From Mycolicibacterium celeriflavum (lineage in GTDB: Bacteria > Actinomycetota > Actinomycetes > Mycobacteriales > Mycobacteriaceae): a stretch of DNA of 64,000 nucleotides. Positions within the stretch are counted from its first letter, which is position 1, and each line of letters starts with the position of its first letter. Both the position numbers and the translations under genes were made by a program. Under the pieces are notes generated by a model, which had not been told where the DNA came from, ran no database searches, and saw nothing but the letters and a program-made list of their open reading frames with translations. The stretch lies in assembly GCF_010731795.1 (NCBI RefSeq), contig NZ_AP022591.1, positions 4,092,001 through 4,156,000 of the forward strand, in the 5' to 3' direction. Below, in pieces: positions 7,779-15,775 of the stretch.

Positions 7779-8246
7779 CTAGCAGCAGGAAGCAGCCGCC
7801 TTCTCTGCATCATTGGACGTGCCGCCGCAGCAGACATCGGCGCCGTCGTCACCGGATCGCTGGGGGCTGGAGCCGAATGTGTCGGAGTCGGCGAGAACCG
7901 TGTAGATCTCCCACTTTTCGCCCGCGGGTCCGGTGACCCAGACCTTGTCCTGAGTGGCGAAGCAGCAGGTGGTGCCGATTTCCTCGTCGGTGAACAGGCC
8001 CTCGTCAGTGAGCCGTGCGATCTCGGCATGCACTGTGTCGCTGGACTCGACCTCGACGCCGAGGTGGTTGATGGTGCCGCCCTTGCCGGGGTTCTGCAGC
8101 AGGACGAGTTTCAGGGGCGGCTCTGCGACGGCGAAGTTGGCGTAGCCCTCCTTGACCTTGGCGGGCGGGGTGTTGAACAACTTGGAGTAAAACTGGACGG
8201 CCTCGTCGAGGTCGTCGACGTTGAGGGCGAGCTGGATGCGGGACAT
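7779..8246 (-). CDS. cadI: ArsI/CadI-family glyoxalase-fold (VOC) protein, putative C-As lyase
   Basis: 155 aa. One VOC domain whose likely metal ligands are Gln5, His61 and Glu113. The vicinal cysteine pair in GTTCCF (Cys94-Cys95) is the trait of ArsI enzymes that cleave the C-As bond of trivalent organoarsenicals; M. tuberculosis names the orthologue CadI, cadmium-inducible. Two more CC pairs (139-140 and 154-155) sit in the disordered tail and could hold metal. The ATG at 8246 has GGAGCC upstream; a start at 8300 would run into the operator. It is transcribed divergently from the second arsR across a perfect inverted repeat. Confidence 0.88.
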   Translation of the reverse strand: MSRIQLALNVDDLDEAVQFYSKLFNTPPAKVKEGYANFAVAEPPLKLVLLQNPGKGGTINHLGVEVESSDTVHAEIARLTDEGLFTDEEIGTTCCFATQDKVWVTGPAGEKWEIYTVLADSDTFGSSPQRSGDDGADVCCGGTSNDAEKAAASCC

Positions 8247-8268
8247 GGTGGCTCCTCCGTACCTGTGA

Positions 8269-8318
8269 GACATATATCGAAGTACTGCGCCAGCATGCAC
8301 ACCTTTTCGATATATGTC
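8269..8318. promoter_or_regulatory. Divergent ArsR operator (perfect 13-bp inverted repeat)
   Basis: GACATATATCGAA (8269-8281) and TTCGATATATGTC (8306-8318) are exact reverse complements separated by 24 bases, placing centres 37 bp apart. They lie between cadI and arsR2 so one regulator can control both. The half-sites contain the TATATCGA/TCGATATA cores expected of ArsR-type sites. Confidence 0.8.
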
Positions 8319-8341
8319 AATGTTTGTGGCAGGATGGCTGC

Positions 8342-8701
8342 ATGCCGAAGGCGCTCCCAGTGATCGACATGTCCGCGCCGGTGTGCTGCGCGCCCGTGGC
8401 CGCCGGCCCGATGAGCGACGCGGACGCGCTGCACGTCGCGCTACGACTCAAGGCCCTCGCCGATCCGGCCAGGGTCAAGATCATGTCGTATCTGTTCAGT
8501 TCGGCTTCCGGTGAAGAGAACAGCAGCGAGCTCGCCACCGCCTTGGGCTTGACCGAGTCGACGGTGAGTCACCACATCAGCCAGCTTCGGCGGGCCGGGC
8601 TCGTCGAGTCCGAGCGTCGGGGCATGAACGTCTACCACCGGGCGCACCGGGACGCGGTCGTGGCGCTGTGTGCGGTGCTGGATCCCAGCTGTTGCACATA
8701 G
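8342..8701 (+). CDS. arsR2: ArsR/SmtB-family repressor with N- and C-terminal Cys pairs
   Basis: 119 aa. The winged helix includes LTESTVSHHISQLRRAGLVES (about residues 70-90). It lacks the CVC motif of the first ArsR; instead it has Cys15-Cys16 in the N-terminal arm and Cys117-Cys118 at the C-terminus. The N-terminal CC matches the site described for Corynebacterium ArsR1, where the third ligand is Cys55, but there is no Cys near residue 55 here. The C-terminal pair may supply it. The ATG at 8342 follows an AGGATGG. Expected to bind the 8269-8318 repeat and repress cadI and itself until As(III), Sb(III) or Cd(II) binds. Confidence 0.9.
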   Translation: MPKALPVIDMSAPVCCAPVAAGPMSDADALHVALRLKALADPARVKIMSYLFSSASGEENSSELATALGLTESTVSHHISQLRRAGLVESERRGMNVYHRAHRDAVVALCAVLDPSCCT

Positions 8702-8718
8702 CGCCTCGGCCTCGAACG

Positions 8719-8780
8719 CCGAGCGCACAGTTACGTACGCGACACGCCGGGAAGGTCTGTACGTAAGTGTGCGCTCGCGG
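8719..8780. terminator. Long palindrome (GAGCG-N9-GTAC family) between arsR2 and tRNA-Lys
   Basis: GAGCGCACAGTTACGTAC (8721-8738) pairs with 8759-8776 over 18 positions with one C/G mismatch; the loop contains GACACGCCG. Both flanking genes converge on it, so it can serve as a bidirectional terminator. The same pattern recurs at 25236-25290 and 58440-58504. Confidence 0.6.
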
Positions 8781-8808
8781 CGGTTGTGACGCTGTGGTGC
8801 AACGTATG

Positions 8809-8884
8809 TGGTGCCCCCACTAGGACTCGAACCTAGGACCTGCGGATTAAAAGTCCGTAGCTCTACCAACTGAGCTATAGGGGC
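8809..8884 (-). tRNA. tRNA-Lys (anticodon TTT)
   Basis: On the minus strand the sequence folds as a complete cloverleaf starting GCCCCTATAGCTCAG and ending with an encoded CCA. The anticodon loop reads CTTTTAA (TTT), the T-loop GGTTCGAGTCC. The acceptor stem pairs GCCCCTA with TGGGGGC including one G-T pair. Confidence 0.95.
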
Positions 8885-9004
8885 GCGAAGGACAGGATAC
8901 TGGGTGGCTACGGGAGCCGCGTTTGAGGATTGGGGAGCCGGTGCCCTAAGCTATCGAGGCTCCCAACGTCATCGCGTTGCGAGTACCCCGGAGAGATTCG
9001 GCTG

Positions 9005-9077
9005 GCCCCCTTCGTCTAGCGGCCTAGGACGCCGCCCTTTCAAGGCGGTAGCGCGGGTTCGAATCCCGTAGGGGGTA
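9005..9077 (+). tRNA. tRNA-Glu (anticodon TTC)
   Basis: Cloverleaf from GCCCCCTTCGTCTAGCGG to the closing AGGGGGT plus discriminator A. The anticodon arm is CCGCCCTTTCAAGGCGG (TTC) and the T-arm is GCGGGTTCGAATCCCG. No CCA is encoded. First of a Glu-Asp-Phe cluster. Confidence 0.95.
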
Positions 9078-9111
9078 CTCGTGACGGCCCGTACGATGGG
9101 ACGCACAGCAA

Positions 9112-9188
9112 GGCCCTGTGGCGCAGTTGGTTAGCGCGCCGCCCTGTCACGGCGGAGGTCGCGGGTTCAAGTCCCGTCAGGGTCGCCA
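9112..9188 (+). tRNA. tRNA-Asp (anticodon GTC)
   Basis: Starts GGCCCTGTGGCGCAGTTGG, anticodon arm CCGCCCTGTCACGGCGG (GTC), T-arm GCGGGTTCAAGTCCCG. The acceptor stem GGCCCTG/CAGGGTC closes with discriminator G, and CCA is encoded at 9186-9188. Confidence 0.95.
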
Positions 9189-9230
9189 TCGCGGCGAGGC
9201 ATCTGGGGTTGTGCACGACCGGTGCCTTCC

Positions 9231-9307
9231 GGCCAGGTAGCTCAGTTGGTACGAGCGTCCGCCTGAAAAGCGGAAGGTCGCCGGTTCGATCCCGGCCCTG
9301 GCCACCA
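9231..9307 (+). tRNA. tRNA-Phe (anticodon GAA)
   Basis: Starts GGCCAGGTAGCTCAGTTGG, anticodon arm with CTGAAAA (GAA), T-arm CCGGTTCGATCCCGG. The acceptor stem GGCCAGG/CCTGGCC is perfect; discriminator A and an encoded CCA follow. Confidence 0.95.
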
Positions 9308-9385
9308 CACCATCGAGCGCGAGGCCGTCCTCGACAGACCTACGAACATCTCACTCCGGCGCCCGACGCACTCTTGTCTTCTTCG

Positions 9386-9431
9386 GTACCACCACGTACC
9401 GTACATCGGTACCTCGGTGTACCACCATGTA
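9386..9431. promoter_or_regulatory. GTAC-rich repeat array upstream of the P450 gene
   Basis: Direct repeats GTACCACCACGTA (9386-9398) and GTACCACCATGTA (9419-9431) lie 33 bp apart. Between them GTACCG (9396-9401) and CGGTAC (9407-9412) form an inverted repeat. The array ends directly before the AGGAAGG ribosome site of the P450 gene, so it is a likely operator covering the promoter. No dedicated regulator gene is adjacent. Confidence 0.5.
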
Positions 9432-9445
9432 GCAGGAAGGCTCTC

Positions 9446-10804
9446 ATGGCCGAAGCGACGACAGACCCGGTGCGGCTTCCGCCAGGGCCGCGGCTTCCCA
9501 AGGCGGCGGTCGGACTGAGTTTCCTGACTGCGCGGCACCAGATGCTCGTGGCGCTCGGTCGCAGGTACGGCAGCGCGTTCACCGTCGAATTGCCGGTCTT
9601 CGGCCCCGCCCTCGTTATCAGCGACCGAACCCTCATCAAGGAACTGTTCACCTCGAACAGCGACCTGGTCGCCAGGGCATCCAACCTCGGCCAGGTGTTG
9701 GGGCCGGGGTCGACGTTCAGCCTCGACGGCGACGAACATCGCGAGCGGCGAAAGCTACTGGTGCCCCCATTCCACGGCAAGCGGATGGCCGGTTACGAGG
9801 AGATCGTCGAGGAAGAGGTGAGACGCGAGATCGCCACGTGGCCCGAAGGCCGCGAGTTCGCGACGCTGCAACCGATGATGCGCATCACGCTCAACGCGAT
9901 CCTGCGCACCGTATTCGGCGCCGAGGGCGGTGCTCTCGACGAGCTGCGCGAACTCTTGCCGCCAATGGTGCCGCTGGCATCCCGAATGGCCCTGCTGCCC
10001 AAGGCACTGCGACGCGACCTCGGGCCGTGGAGTCCGTGGGGCCGGGTCCAGCGCGCTCGGCGGCGCTACGACGAGATCATCGCGACGCTCATCTCCAAGG
10101 CGCGGGCCGACCCCGCGTTCGAACACCGCACCGACGTCCTCGCCCTGCTGCTGCAGGCCCACTACGAGGACGGTTCGCCGATCTCCGACAAGCATGTCGC
10201 CGATGAACTGCTCACCCTGCTGGCCGCCGGGCACGAGACGACCGCCACCACGCTGGCATGGGCGGTTGAACGGCTGCGCCGACATCCGCGGCTGCTGTCG
10301 CGGCTGACCGCCGAAGTCGACGCCGGCGGCACCGAGTTGACCCAGGCCACGGTGTGGGAGGTGCAGCGGACCAGGCCCGTCGTCGAGGCGACGATCAGGG
10401 TCACCCGTGATCGGCTCCGGCTGGGCGAATGGGTAGTTCCGAAGGGCCACACCGTCATCGCCAGCATCGGGATGTCTCACGAGTCCCCGCAGCACTTCAC
10501 GGATCCCGCCATCTTCAACCCGGACCGGTTCCTCGGCGCCAACCCCGACACCTACACCTGGATTCCCTACGGTGGCGGCATCCGCCGCTGCATCGGGGCA
10601 GCGTTCGCGAACATGGAAATGAACGTCACACTGCGAATCCTGTTGCGCGAGTTCGAGTTCGGCACGACAGCGGCGGCAGGGGAGCGTCGGCGCTCGCGGG
10701 GTGTCGCCAGCGCGCCCGCCCGCGGCGGTCGCGCCGTCGTGTTCCGGCGACCGAGGACGACCCGCATCACCTCCAAGAGCGACGAGCAGCGGGTATCAGC
10801 GTGA
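9446..10804 (+). CDS. Cytochrome P450 (CYP135/138-like)
   Basis: 452 aa, soluble bacterial P450. The I-helix oxygen-activation motif AGHETTATT is at about residues 259-267, the K-helix ExxR is EVQR near 305, and the haem loop YGGGIRRCIGAAF has the thiolate Cys at residue 382. The K-helix region reads VWEVQRTRPVV, a variant of the usual ETLRLRP. By general pattern it resembles the mycobacterial CYP135/CYP138 group of unknown substrate. The ATG at 9446 follows AGGAAGG. The reading frame is open upstream through the tRNA-Phe gene, which cannot be coding. An SDR gene follows 46 bases downstream, so the two may act on the same substrate. Confidence 0.92.
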   Translation: MAEATTDPVRLPPGPRLPKAAVGLSFLTARHQMLVALGRRYGSAFTVELPVFGPALVISDRTLIKELFTSNSDLVARASNLGQVLGPGSTFSLDGDEHRERRKLLVPPFHGKRMAGYEEIVEEEVRREIATWPEGREFATLQPMMRITLNAILRTVFGAEGGALDELRELLPPMVPLASRMALLPKALRRDLGPWSPWGRVQRARRRYDEIIATLISKARADPAFEHRTDVLALLLQAHYEDGSPISDKHVADELLTLLAAGHETTATTLAWAVERLRRHPRLLSRLTAEVDAGGTELTQATVWEVQRTRPVVEATIRVTRDRLRLGEWVVPKGHTVIASIGMSHESPQHFTDPAIFNPDRFLGANPDTYTWIPYGGGIRRCIGAAFANMEMNVTLRILLREFEFGTTAAAGERRRSRGVASAPARGGRAVVFRRPRTTRITSKSDEQRVSA

Positions 10805-10850
10805 ACGAGCGGGAGACGATCATCGGCCACACCACCGTCAAGGAGTCAGC

Positions 10851-11696
10851 ATGAGCAAGCAACGCAGGACGATCAGCGGCCGCACCGCGGTCATCACCGG
10901 CGCCGCCTCCGGTATCGGCCGCGCATTGGCACAACGCCTTTCGTCGTACAGCTGCCCGGTAGCCATCGCCGACGTCGACGAGCGTGGGCTCAAGGAGACA
11001 GAGGCGTCGCTGCGCGGACCGGCTCTGCTGCGGGTACTCGACGTGCGCGATGCCGACGCGCAGCGCGACTTCGCCGCCGAGGTGCGTGAGTGGGCTCCGC
11101 AGCCGATCGGCGCGGTGTTCAACAACGCGGGCGTCGCGGTGGCGTCGAACGTACTGGAAGCGGTGCCGGAAGACGACCAGTGGCTTTGGGACATCAACTT
11201 CGGTGGCGTGGTCAACGGCACCAGGGCCTTCCTGCCGATCCTCGTCGAACAGGACGAAGGCGTTATCGTCAACACCTCGAGCGTGTTCGGCCTCGTCGGC
11301 ATGCCCACGCAAAGCGCCTACTGTGCAGCCAAATTCGCGGTCCGTGGCTTCACCGACTCGCTTCGCCAGGAACTGCGCGGCACCGGGGTATCGGCGGTCA
11401 ATGTGCATCCCGGCGGCATCAACACCAACATCGTGCGCAACGCCCGGTTCCGGCAGGATCCCGACGGCCGCGGCCGCACCCAGGATCAGAAGGCCCAGGA
11501 GTTCGCGGCGATCACGATGACGCAACCGGACAAGGCGGCGGCGATCATTCATCGCGGCGTGGAGGCAGGCAAGGCCCGCATCCTCGTCGGCCCCGACGCC
11601 TACCTCTTCGACGCGCTCGGCCGCGTTGCGCCGACCCGCTACTACGACGCCCTCGGCGGCCTGCAGTCGTTCCTGCGCAAGCGCGCGAGCCGCTAG
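10851..11696 (+). CDS. Short-chain dehydrogenase/reductase
   Basis: 281 aa Rossmann-fold oxidoreductase. The NAD(P)-binding TGAASGIG is near residues 16-23, NNAG follows strand 4, and the catalytic Ser and YCAAK (Tyr-x3-Lys) are present after NTSSVFG. The ATG at 10851 follows AAGGAG. It is probably co-transcribed with the P450 gene, a common P450-SDR pairing for alcohol/ketone conversion. The last four bases overlap the end of the convergent MBL-fold gene. Confidence 0.92.
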   Translation: MSKQRRTISGRTAVITGAASGIGRALAQRLSSYSCPVAIADVDERGLKETEASLRGPALLRVLDVRDADAQRDFAAEVREWAPQPIGAVFNNAGVAVASNVLEAVPEDDQWLWDINFGGVVNGTRAFLPILVEQDEGVIVNTSSVFGLVGMPTQSAYCAAKFAVRGFTDSLRQELRGTGVSAVNVHPGGINTNIVRNARFRQDPDGRGRTQDQKAQEFAAITMTQPDKAAAIIHRGVEAGKARILVGPDAYLFDALGRVAPTRYYDALGGLQSFLRKRASR

Positions 11697-12481
11697 GCGG
11701 TTCGGATCGCCAGGTCCAACAGGCCCGGATCGTGCGAACAGATCAGGAACAGGTCGGGCTCGTTGCGGCCATACAGCTCGGTGAGCCGCGCGTGGTTGTC
11801 GCGCACCCGTTTGCGGTCGAACGCCGCGAACTTCTCGAAAGCACCGAGAAGCCAGGGCATTCGGCCCTCGCCCCCGATGGTGCTCGGGTGGTAGAACGCG
11901 TCTCCGCAGTGCAGCACCCACCGGTTACCCGCGTCGACGGCGACACAGGCGTGGCCGCGGGTATGGCCGGGCAGCGACACCAACACGAGTCCCGCTGAGA
12001 TCTCGGTCAGCTCCTTGGCGGCGGCGAAGCCGCGCCACGGCTCGCCGTCGGGATCGTGTTCGACGATCTTGGGGCCGTGCGCCCACTGCGCGGGCCGGAA
12101 CCGGAACTTCTCTGCCCGGGTGGGTGCTCCCATGGCACCGCGCGCTTCTGCTGCGGTGCAATGGATTTCGGCATCCGGAAAGTCCGCGATGCCGCCGATG
12201 TGGTCGATGTCGAAGTGGGTCACGACGATGTGTCGCACATCTTCGCGGCGAAAGCCCAATTGCTGCACCTGTCGAACGGCGCTCTCATCCCGGTCGAACA
12301 ACGGTCGAGTGATCCGGCGAATCGGGCCGGTACGCAGCGCCGGAGCGTCGCAGTCGCGCAAGCCGTAACCGCTGTCGACGAGTACCAGACCGTTGTCGGT
12401 CTCGACGAGCAGCACGTGGCACACGAGGCGATGCATGCTCGGCGGTCGCATCGACCCGCAGTTGAGGTGGTGCACCTTCAC
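11693..12481 (-). CDS. MBL-fold metallo-hydrolase (lactonase-like)
   Basis: 262 aa. The metallo-beta-lactamase signature HFDIDH is at residues 89-94 (His89, Asp91, Asp93, His94), with a further metal-site His in GHTRGHA and Asp in HCGDAFYH. Similarity in layout is to AHL-lactonase-type quorum-quenching hydrolases, though the substrate cannot be read from sequence. Its ATG overlaps the stop of the SnoaL-like gene upstream by four bases, so it is the third gene of a minus-strand operon starting at 13458. Confidence 0.88.
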   Translation of the reverse strand: MKVHHLNCGSMRPPSMHRLVCHVLLVETDNGLVLVDSGYGLRDCDAPALRTGPIRRITRPLFDRDESAVRQVQQLGFRREDVRHIVVTHFDIDHIGGIADFPDAEIHCTAAEARGAMGAPTRAEKFRFRPAQWAHGPKIVEHDPDGEPWRGFAAAKELTEISAGLVLVSLPGHTRGHACVAVDAGNRWVLHCGDAFYHPSTIGGEGRMPWLLGAFEKFAAFDRKRVRDNHARLTELYGRNEPDLFLICSHDPGLLDLAIRTA

Positions 12482-12936
12482 GGCGCGCCGCCGACCAACA
12501 GCTCTGCGCGGCCGATCTGCGTCACCAGGCTCGCCGCATCGAAGTAGATCCGCTCGTTGACGATGCGGTCGTCATCGAAGAAGAACACCGCCGCCACCGG
12601 CACCCGGAACGACTTACCCGTCGGCGGCAAACCATAGAACTCACCGAGATTGGTTCCCAGCAAGTCGAATTCGACGATCACCGCGTCGTCGGCGACGTGA
12701 TAGCGGACGTTGTCGTGGCGCTGATCGGGAAACGCCGTGCGCGTCGTCCGGTAGTAGGCCATCACTTCGTCGTCGCCGTCGAAAACCTGGCCGGTGGCCA
12801 TGATCTCGTAGCGGGCACGGCCCCCGGAATCATTCTTGAATGTCGCCAGCGTGGCGTCGAACTCCTTGGTGACCTCGGTATCCATGTGCACGCGGATCGC
12901 GTCGAGTCGGCGTTGCCGCAAAGCGTCGGTGACCAT
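12478..12936 (-). CDS. SnoaL/NTF2-like fold protein
   Basis: 152 aa from the ATG at 12936; an in-frame TTG at 12957 would add seven residues, and neither start has a convincing ribosome site. The alpha+beta barrel pattern (N-terminal helices, ARYEIMATGQVFDG, then paired strands VRYHVADDAVIVEFDL and FRVPVAAVFFFDDDRIVNERIYFD) is that of SnoaL-like polyketide cyclases, isomerases or ketosteroid hydratases. Context: between a membrane protein and an MBL-fold hydrolase, overlapping the latter by four bases. Confidence 0.78.
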   Translation of the reverse strand: MVTDALRQRRLDAIRVHMDTEVTKEFDATLATFKNDSGGRARYEIMATGQVFDGDDEVMAYYRTTRTAFPDQRHDNVRYHVADDAVIVEFDLLGTNLGEFYGLPPTGKSFRVPVAAVFFFDDDRIVNERIYFDAASLVTQIGRAELLVGGAP

Positions 12937-12963
12937 CTCCGCACTGTACGGCCGCAAGCACCG

Positions 12964-13458
12964 TCAGGCGGTCGACTTGACCTCCGCCGCCGACTGCTGG
13001 TGCCGGCGCTGCCGCTCGATCGTGGCCAGGTAGAACGCCCAGGCGAATGCCGAACTGGCGAACAGGATGAACCCGAGATACAGCCAGGCGTGCTTCACCC
13101 CGCGCCTGCGGCCGTCAACCAGCAACCAGGCCGGGAAGAGCAGCAGGCTCATGATCGTGTAATCCTGGCTCGCCGAGCTGGCGGCGGGGTTGTCGTAGCC
13201 GAGCGCGATGAACTCCGACCAACTGCCGGGACCCCAGATGAAGTTGTGCAGCCCGCCCGACGGCGCGTACTCGGCCACGAACTGGTTGTTGAAGTAGTAG
13301 CCGAGCAGCACCGAGGCGATGCCTGCGACGTAGTAGAACAACTCGAGCTTGGTGACCTGCGGGCCCGACGAGTAGCGCGCGAAGATCGCCGGATTCGCCT
13401 TGACAATCACGGCGAGCGTGGCGAACCCGAGAACGAGGTGAACGATCAGCGAGACCAT
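12964..13458 (-). CDS. Membrane protein, possibly DUF2834
   Basis: 164 aa with about four predicted membrane helices: residues 3-20, 40-60, 95-115 and 125-145. The segment YYFNNQFVAEYAPSGG between helices is conserved-looking. The tentative DUF2834 assignment is by pattern only. I chose the ATG at 13458; the one at 13503 lies inside the TGTCA-N4-TGACA operator. First gene of the operon with the SnoaL-like and MBL-fold genes, divergent from the TetR gene and so probably controlled by it. Confidence 0.72.
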   Translation of the reverse strand: MVSLIVHLVLGFATLAVIVKANPAIFARYSSGPQVTKLELFYYVAGIASVLLGYYFNNQFVAEYAPSGGLHNFIWGPGSWSEFIALGYDNPAASSASQDYTIMSLLLFPAWLLVDGRRRGVKHAWLYLGFILFASSAFAWAFYLATIERQRRHQQSAAEVKSTA

Positions 13459-13485
13459 AGCGGGGAGTCTGGCCACCCTCCGAAG

Positions 13486-13505
13486 TTTTGTCAATCGTGA
13501 CATAA
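13486..13505. promoter_or_regulatory. TetR operator, site 1 (TGTCA-N4-TGACA)
   Basis: TTTTGTCA-ATCG-TGACATAA: TGTCA (13489-13493) and TGACA (13498-13502) form an inverted repeat spaced by four bases, with further partial A/T symmetry. It sits between the divergent membrane-protein and TetR genes and matches site 2 at 14140-14159. Confidence 0.72.
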
Positions 13506-13534
13506 CTTTATCCGCCCTCGGGTCGGGTACCTTC

Positions 13535-14134
13535 ATGCACATGCCACGGCCGGCGCACACCGCACGGAGCGAGCGCACGCGCGACGCACTCCGAAGGGCG
13601 GCGGTCGTCCGGTTCCTGGCCCAGGGCGTCGAGGACACCTCGGCCGAACAGATCGCCGCCGACGCCGGCGTCTCGCTGCGCACCTTCTACCGGCACTTCG
13701 CGTCCAAGCACGATCTACTGTTCGCGGACTACGCGGGGTTGGAGTGGTTCCGGGCCGCGCTGGCCGCGCGAAATCCGGAGGAGTCCATCGTCGAGTCGGT
13801 CCAGTCCGCGATCATGGCGCGCCCCTACGATGACTGGGCCGTCGCACAGACCGCTGCGTTGCGCGCGCAGGAACTCGAACCCGGCCGAGTCGTCCGACAC
13901 ATGCGCCAGGTCGAGGCCGACTTCGCCCAGGCGATCGAAGAGCACCTGCGCGAGGCCGGTCCACCAACCGCCTCCGCCGATGAGCGAATGCGGATCACCG
14001 TCACCGCGCGGTGCATCGCCGCCGCGGTATTCGGGGCGATGGAGGTGTGGATGCTCGGCGAGGAGCGATCCCTACCCGAGTTGTCGCGGCTCACCGGAGA
14101 GGCGCTGAGCGTCATCGGCGGGGGCATCGGCTGA
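13535..14134 (+). CDS. TetR-family transcriptional regulator
   Basis: 199 aa. The HTH occupies residues about 15-60 (TSAEQIAADAGVSLRTFYRHF), followed by a helical effector domain. Starts at residues 1 and 3 are both possible. Identical-core palindromes TTTTGTCA-N4-TGACA(A) lie on both sides of the gene, so it very likely represses both the minus-strand operon (membrane protein, SnoaL-like, MBL fold) and the downstream plus-strand oxidoreductase and epimerase. Confidence 0.9.
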   Translation: MHMPRPAHTARSERTRDALRRAAVVRFLAQGVEDTSAEQIAADAGVSLRTFYRHFASKHDLLFADYAGLEWFRAALAARNPEESIVESVQSAIMARPYDDWAVAQTAALRAQELEPGRVVRHMRQVEADFAQAIEEHLREAGPPTASADERMRITVTARCIAAAVFGAMEVWMLGEERSLPELSRLTGEALSVIGGGIG

Positions 14135-14139
14135 GTACG

Positions 14140-14159
14140 TTTTGTCATCATTGACAAAA
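14140..14159. promoter_or_regulatory. TetR operator, site 2 (TTTTGTCA-N4-TGACAAAA)
   Basis: A perfect inverted repeat with 8-bp arms (14140-14147 and 14152-14159) around TCAT. It lies five bases after the TetR gene and 26 bases before the oxidoreductase start, in the position of its promoter. Confidence 0.78.
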
Positions 14160-14185
14160 CATTGCACTCGTGTCAGCCTCGGCCG

Positions 14186-15775
14186 ATGAGCGACTTCGAC
14201 GCGATCGTCATCGGCGCGGGGCACAACGGGTTGACCGCGGCCACCCTGCTCCAGAAGCGCGGATTGCGCACCATCTGCCTGGACACCAAGCTCTACGCAG
14301 GCGGCATGGCCTCCACAGTCGAATTGTTCGACGGGTTCAGATTCGAGATCGCCGGTTCGGTGCAGGTCCCGACGTCGGCGGTGGTCAGCCGGGAACTCGG
14401 GCTCGACGAGTTGCCGACCGTCGACCTCGACGTGATGTCGGTGTCGCTGCGCGGTGTCGGTGATGAACCGCTGGTCTACTACACCGACCCGATGAAGCTG
14501 CTGACGCACCTCAACGAGGTGCACGGTGCCGAAGCCGTCAACGGAATGGCCGGTCTGATGGCGTGGTGTCAGGCGCCCACCCGGGCGTTGGGCCGCTTCG
14601 ACGCGGGTCAGCCGCCGAAGACGCTCGACGAGATGTATGCCTGCGCGACAAACGAATTCGAGCGGTCGGCGATCACCGATCTGCTGTTCGGATCGGTCAC
14701 CGACGTGCTCGACCGCTACCTGCCGGACACGGAGAAATTCGGCGCGCTGCGCGGCATGCTGGCGCTGCTGGCGTGCAACACCACGTACCGCGGACCCGCC
14801 ACACCCGGCACCGCCGCGGCGCTCGCATACGGCTTCGCCGTCCCCGACGAGAACGCGCTGCTGGTCAAGAAACTGCGCGGCGGGATCGGCGCACTCACAT
14901 CGCATCTGTGCGACACCTTCACCGCCGGCGGCGGGAAACTGCGGCTGCGCAGCAAGGTCGCGGAGGTCACCGTCGCCGCCGGCCGCGTCACCGGCGTGCG
15001 GCTCGAGGACGGCACGACACTGACCGCGCCGATCGTCGTCTCCGGCATCGCACCGGATGTCACCGTCAACCACCTGGTCGATCCAGGCGCGGTGCCCGCC
15101 GACGTGCGCGACCGGTTCGCCCGGCTGGACCATCGCGGCAGCTATCTGCAGATGCACTTCGCGCTCGACGGCGTCCCAGACTTCGCCGCACCCTATGAAC
15201 TGCTCAACGACCCGGCGATGCAGTCCAACATCGGGATCTTCAGCACACCAGAAGAGCTGCAGCAACAGTGGGAGGACTGCAGGCACGGCATCGTGCCCGC
15301 AGACCCGTCCATCGCGCTGCAGATCCCATCGGTCAACGACCCCGGTCTCGCGCCGCCGGGCAAGCACGCGGCGTCGGCCTTCTCACTGTGGTTTCCGCCC
15401 GAGGATGCGAGGAGTGCGGATACCGGGGCGGAGGGCGAGCGCGGCTACGGCGCGATGAAGGCGGAGATGGGCAGGCGCGTGATCGAGAAGATCTCCAGGC
15501 TGGCGCCGAATTTCGAGAGCTTGATCATGAGGCACACCACGTTCACGCCCAAGCACATGGGCACCATGTTCGGCGCACCAGGTGGCGACTACTGCCACGG
15601 ATTGATCCATCCCGAACAGATGGGCCCGAACCGGCCGGGGCCCAAAGGCTATCTGGATCAACCGATTCCGATCGACGGCCTCTACCTCGCCAGTGCGGGC
15701 TGCCACGGCGGGCCGGGTATCACGTTCGTTCCCGGCTACAACGCGGCCAAGCAGGCGCTGGCCGACATGTCCTGA
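14186..15775 (+). CDS. Phytoene-desaturase-like FAD oxidoreductase (NAD(P)/FAD, CrtI-type)
   Basis: 529 aa. The dinucleotide-binding IGAGHNGLTAATLL is at residues 9-22 and the C-terminal FAD motif is LASAGCHGGPGITFVPGYNAAK. CrtI-type enzymes remove or isomerise double bonds on hydrophobic chains; mycobacteria encode several of unknown substrate. The ATG at 14186 is 26 bases after the TetR operator. The epimerase gene follows 46 bases later. A second paralogue is at 60155-61693. Confidence 0.9.
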   Translation: MSDFDAIVIGAGHNGLTAATLLQKRGLRTICLDTKLYAGGMASTVELFDGFRFEIAGSVQVPTSAVVSRELGLDELPTVDLDVMSVSLRGVGDEPLVYYTDPMKLLTHLNEVHGAEAVNGMAGLMAWCQAPTRALGRFDAGQPPKTLDEMYACATNEFERSAITDLLFGSVTDVLDRYLPDTEKFGALRGMLALLACNTTYRGPATPGTAAALAYGFAVPDENALLVKKLRGGIGALTSHLCDTFTAGGGKLRLRSKVAEVTVAAGRVTGVRLEDGTTLTAPIVVSGIAPDVTVNHLVDPGAVPADVRDRFARLDHRGSYLQMHFALDGVPDFAAPYELLNDPAMQSNIGIFSTPEELQQQWEDCRHGIVPADPSIALQIPSVNDPGLAPPGKHAASAFSLWFPPEDARSADTGAEGERGYGAMKAEMGRRVIEKISRLAPNFESLIMRHTTFTPKHMGTMFGAPGGDYCHGLIHPEQMGPNRPGPKGYLDQPIPIDGLYLASAGCHGGPGITFVPGYNAAKQALADMS

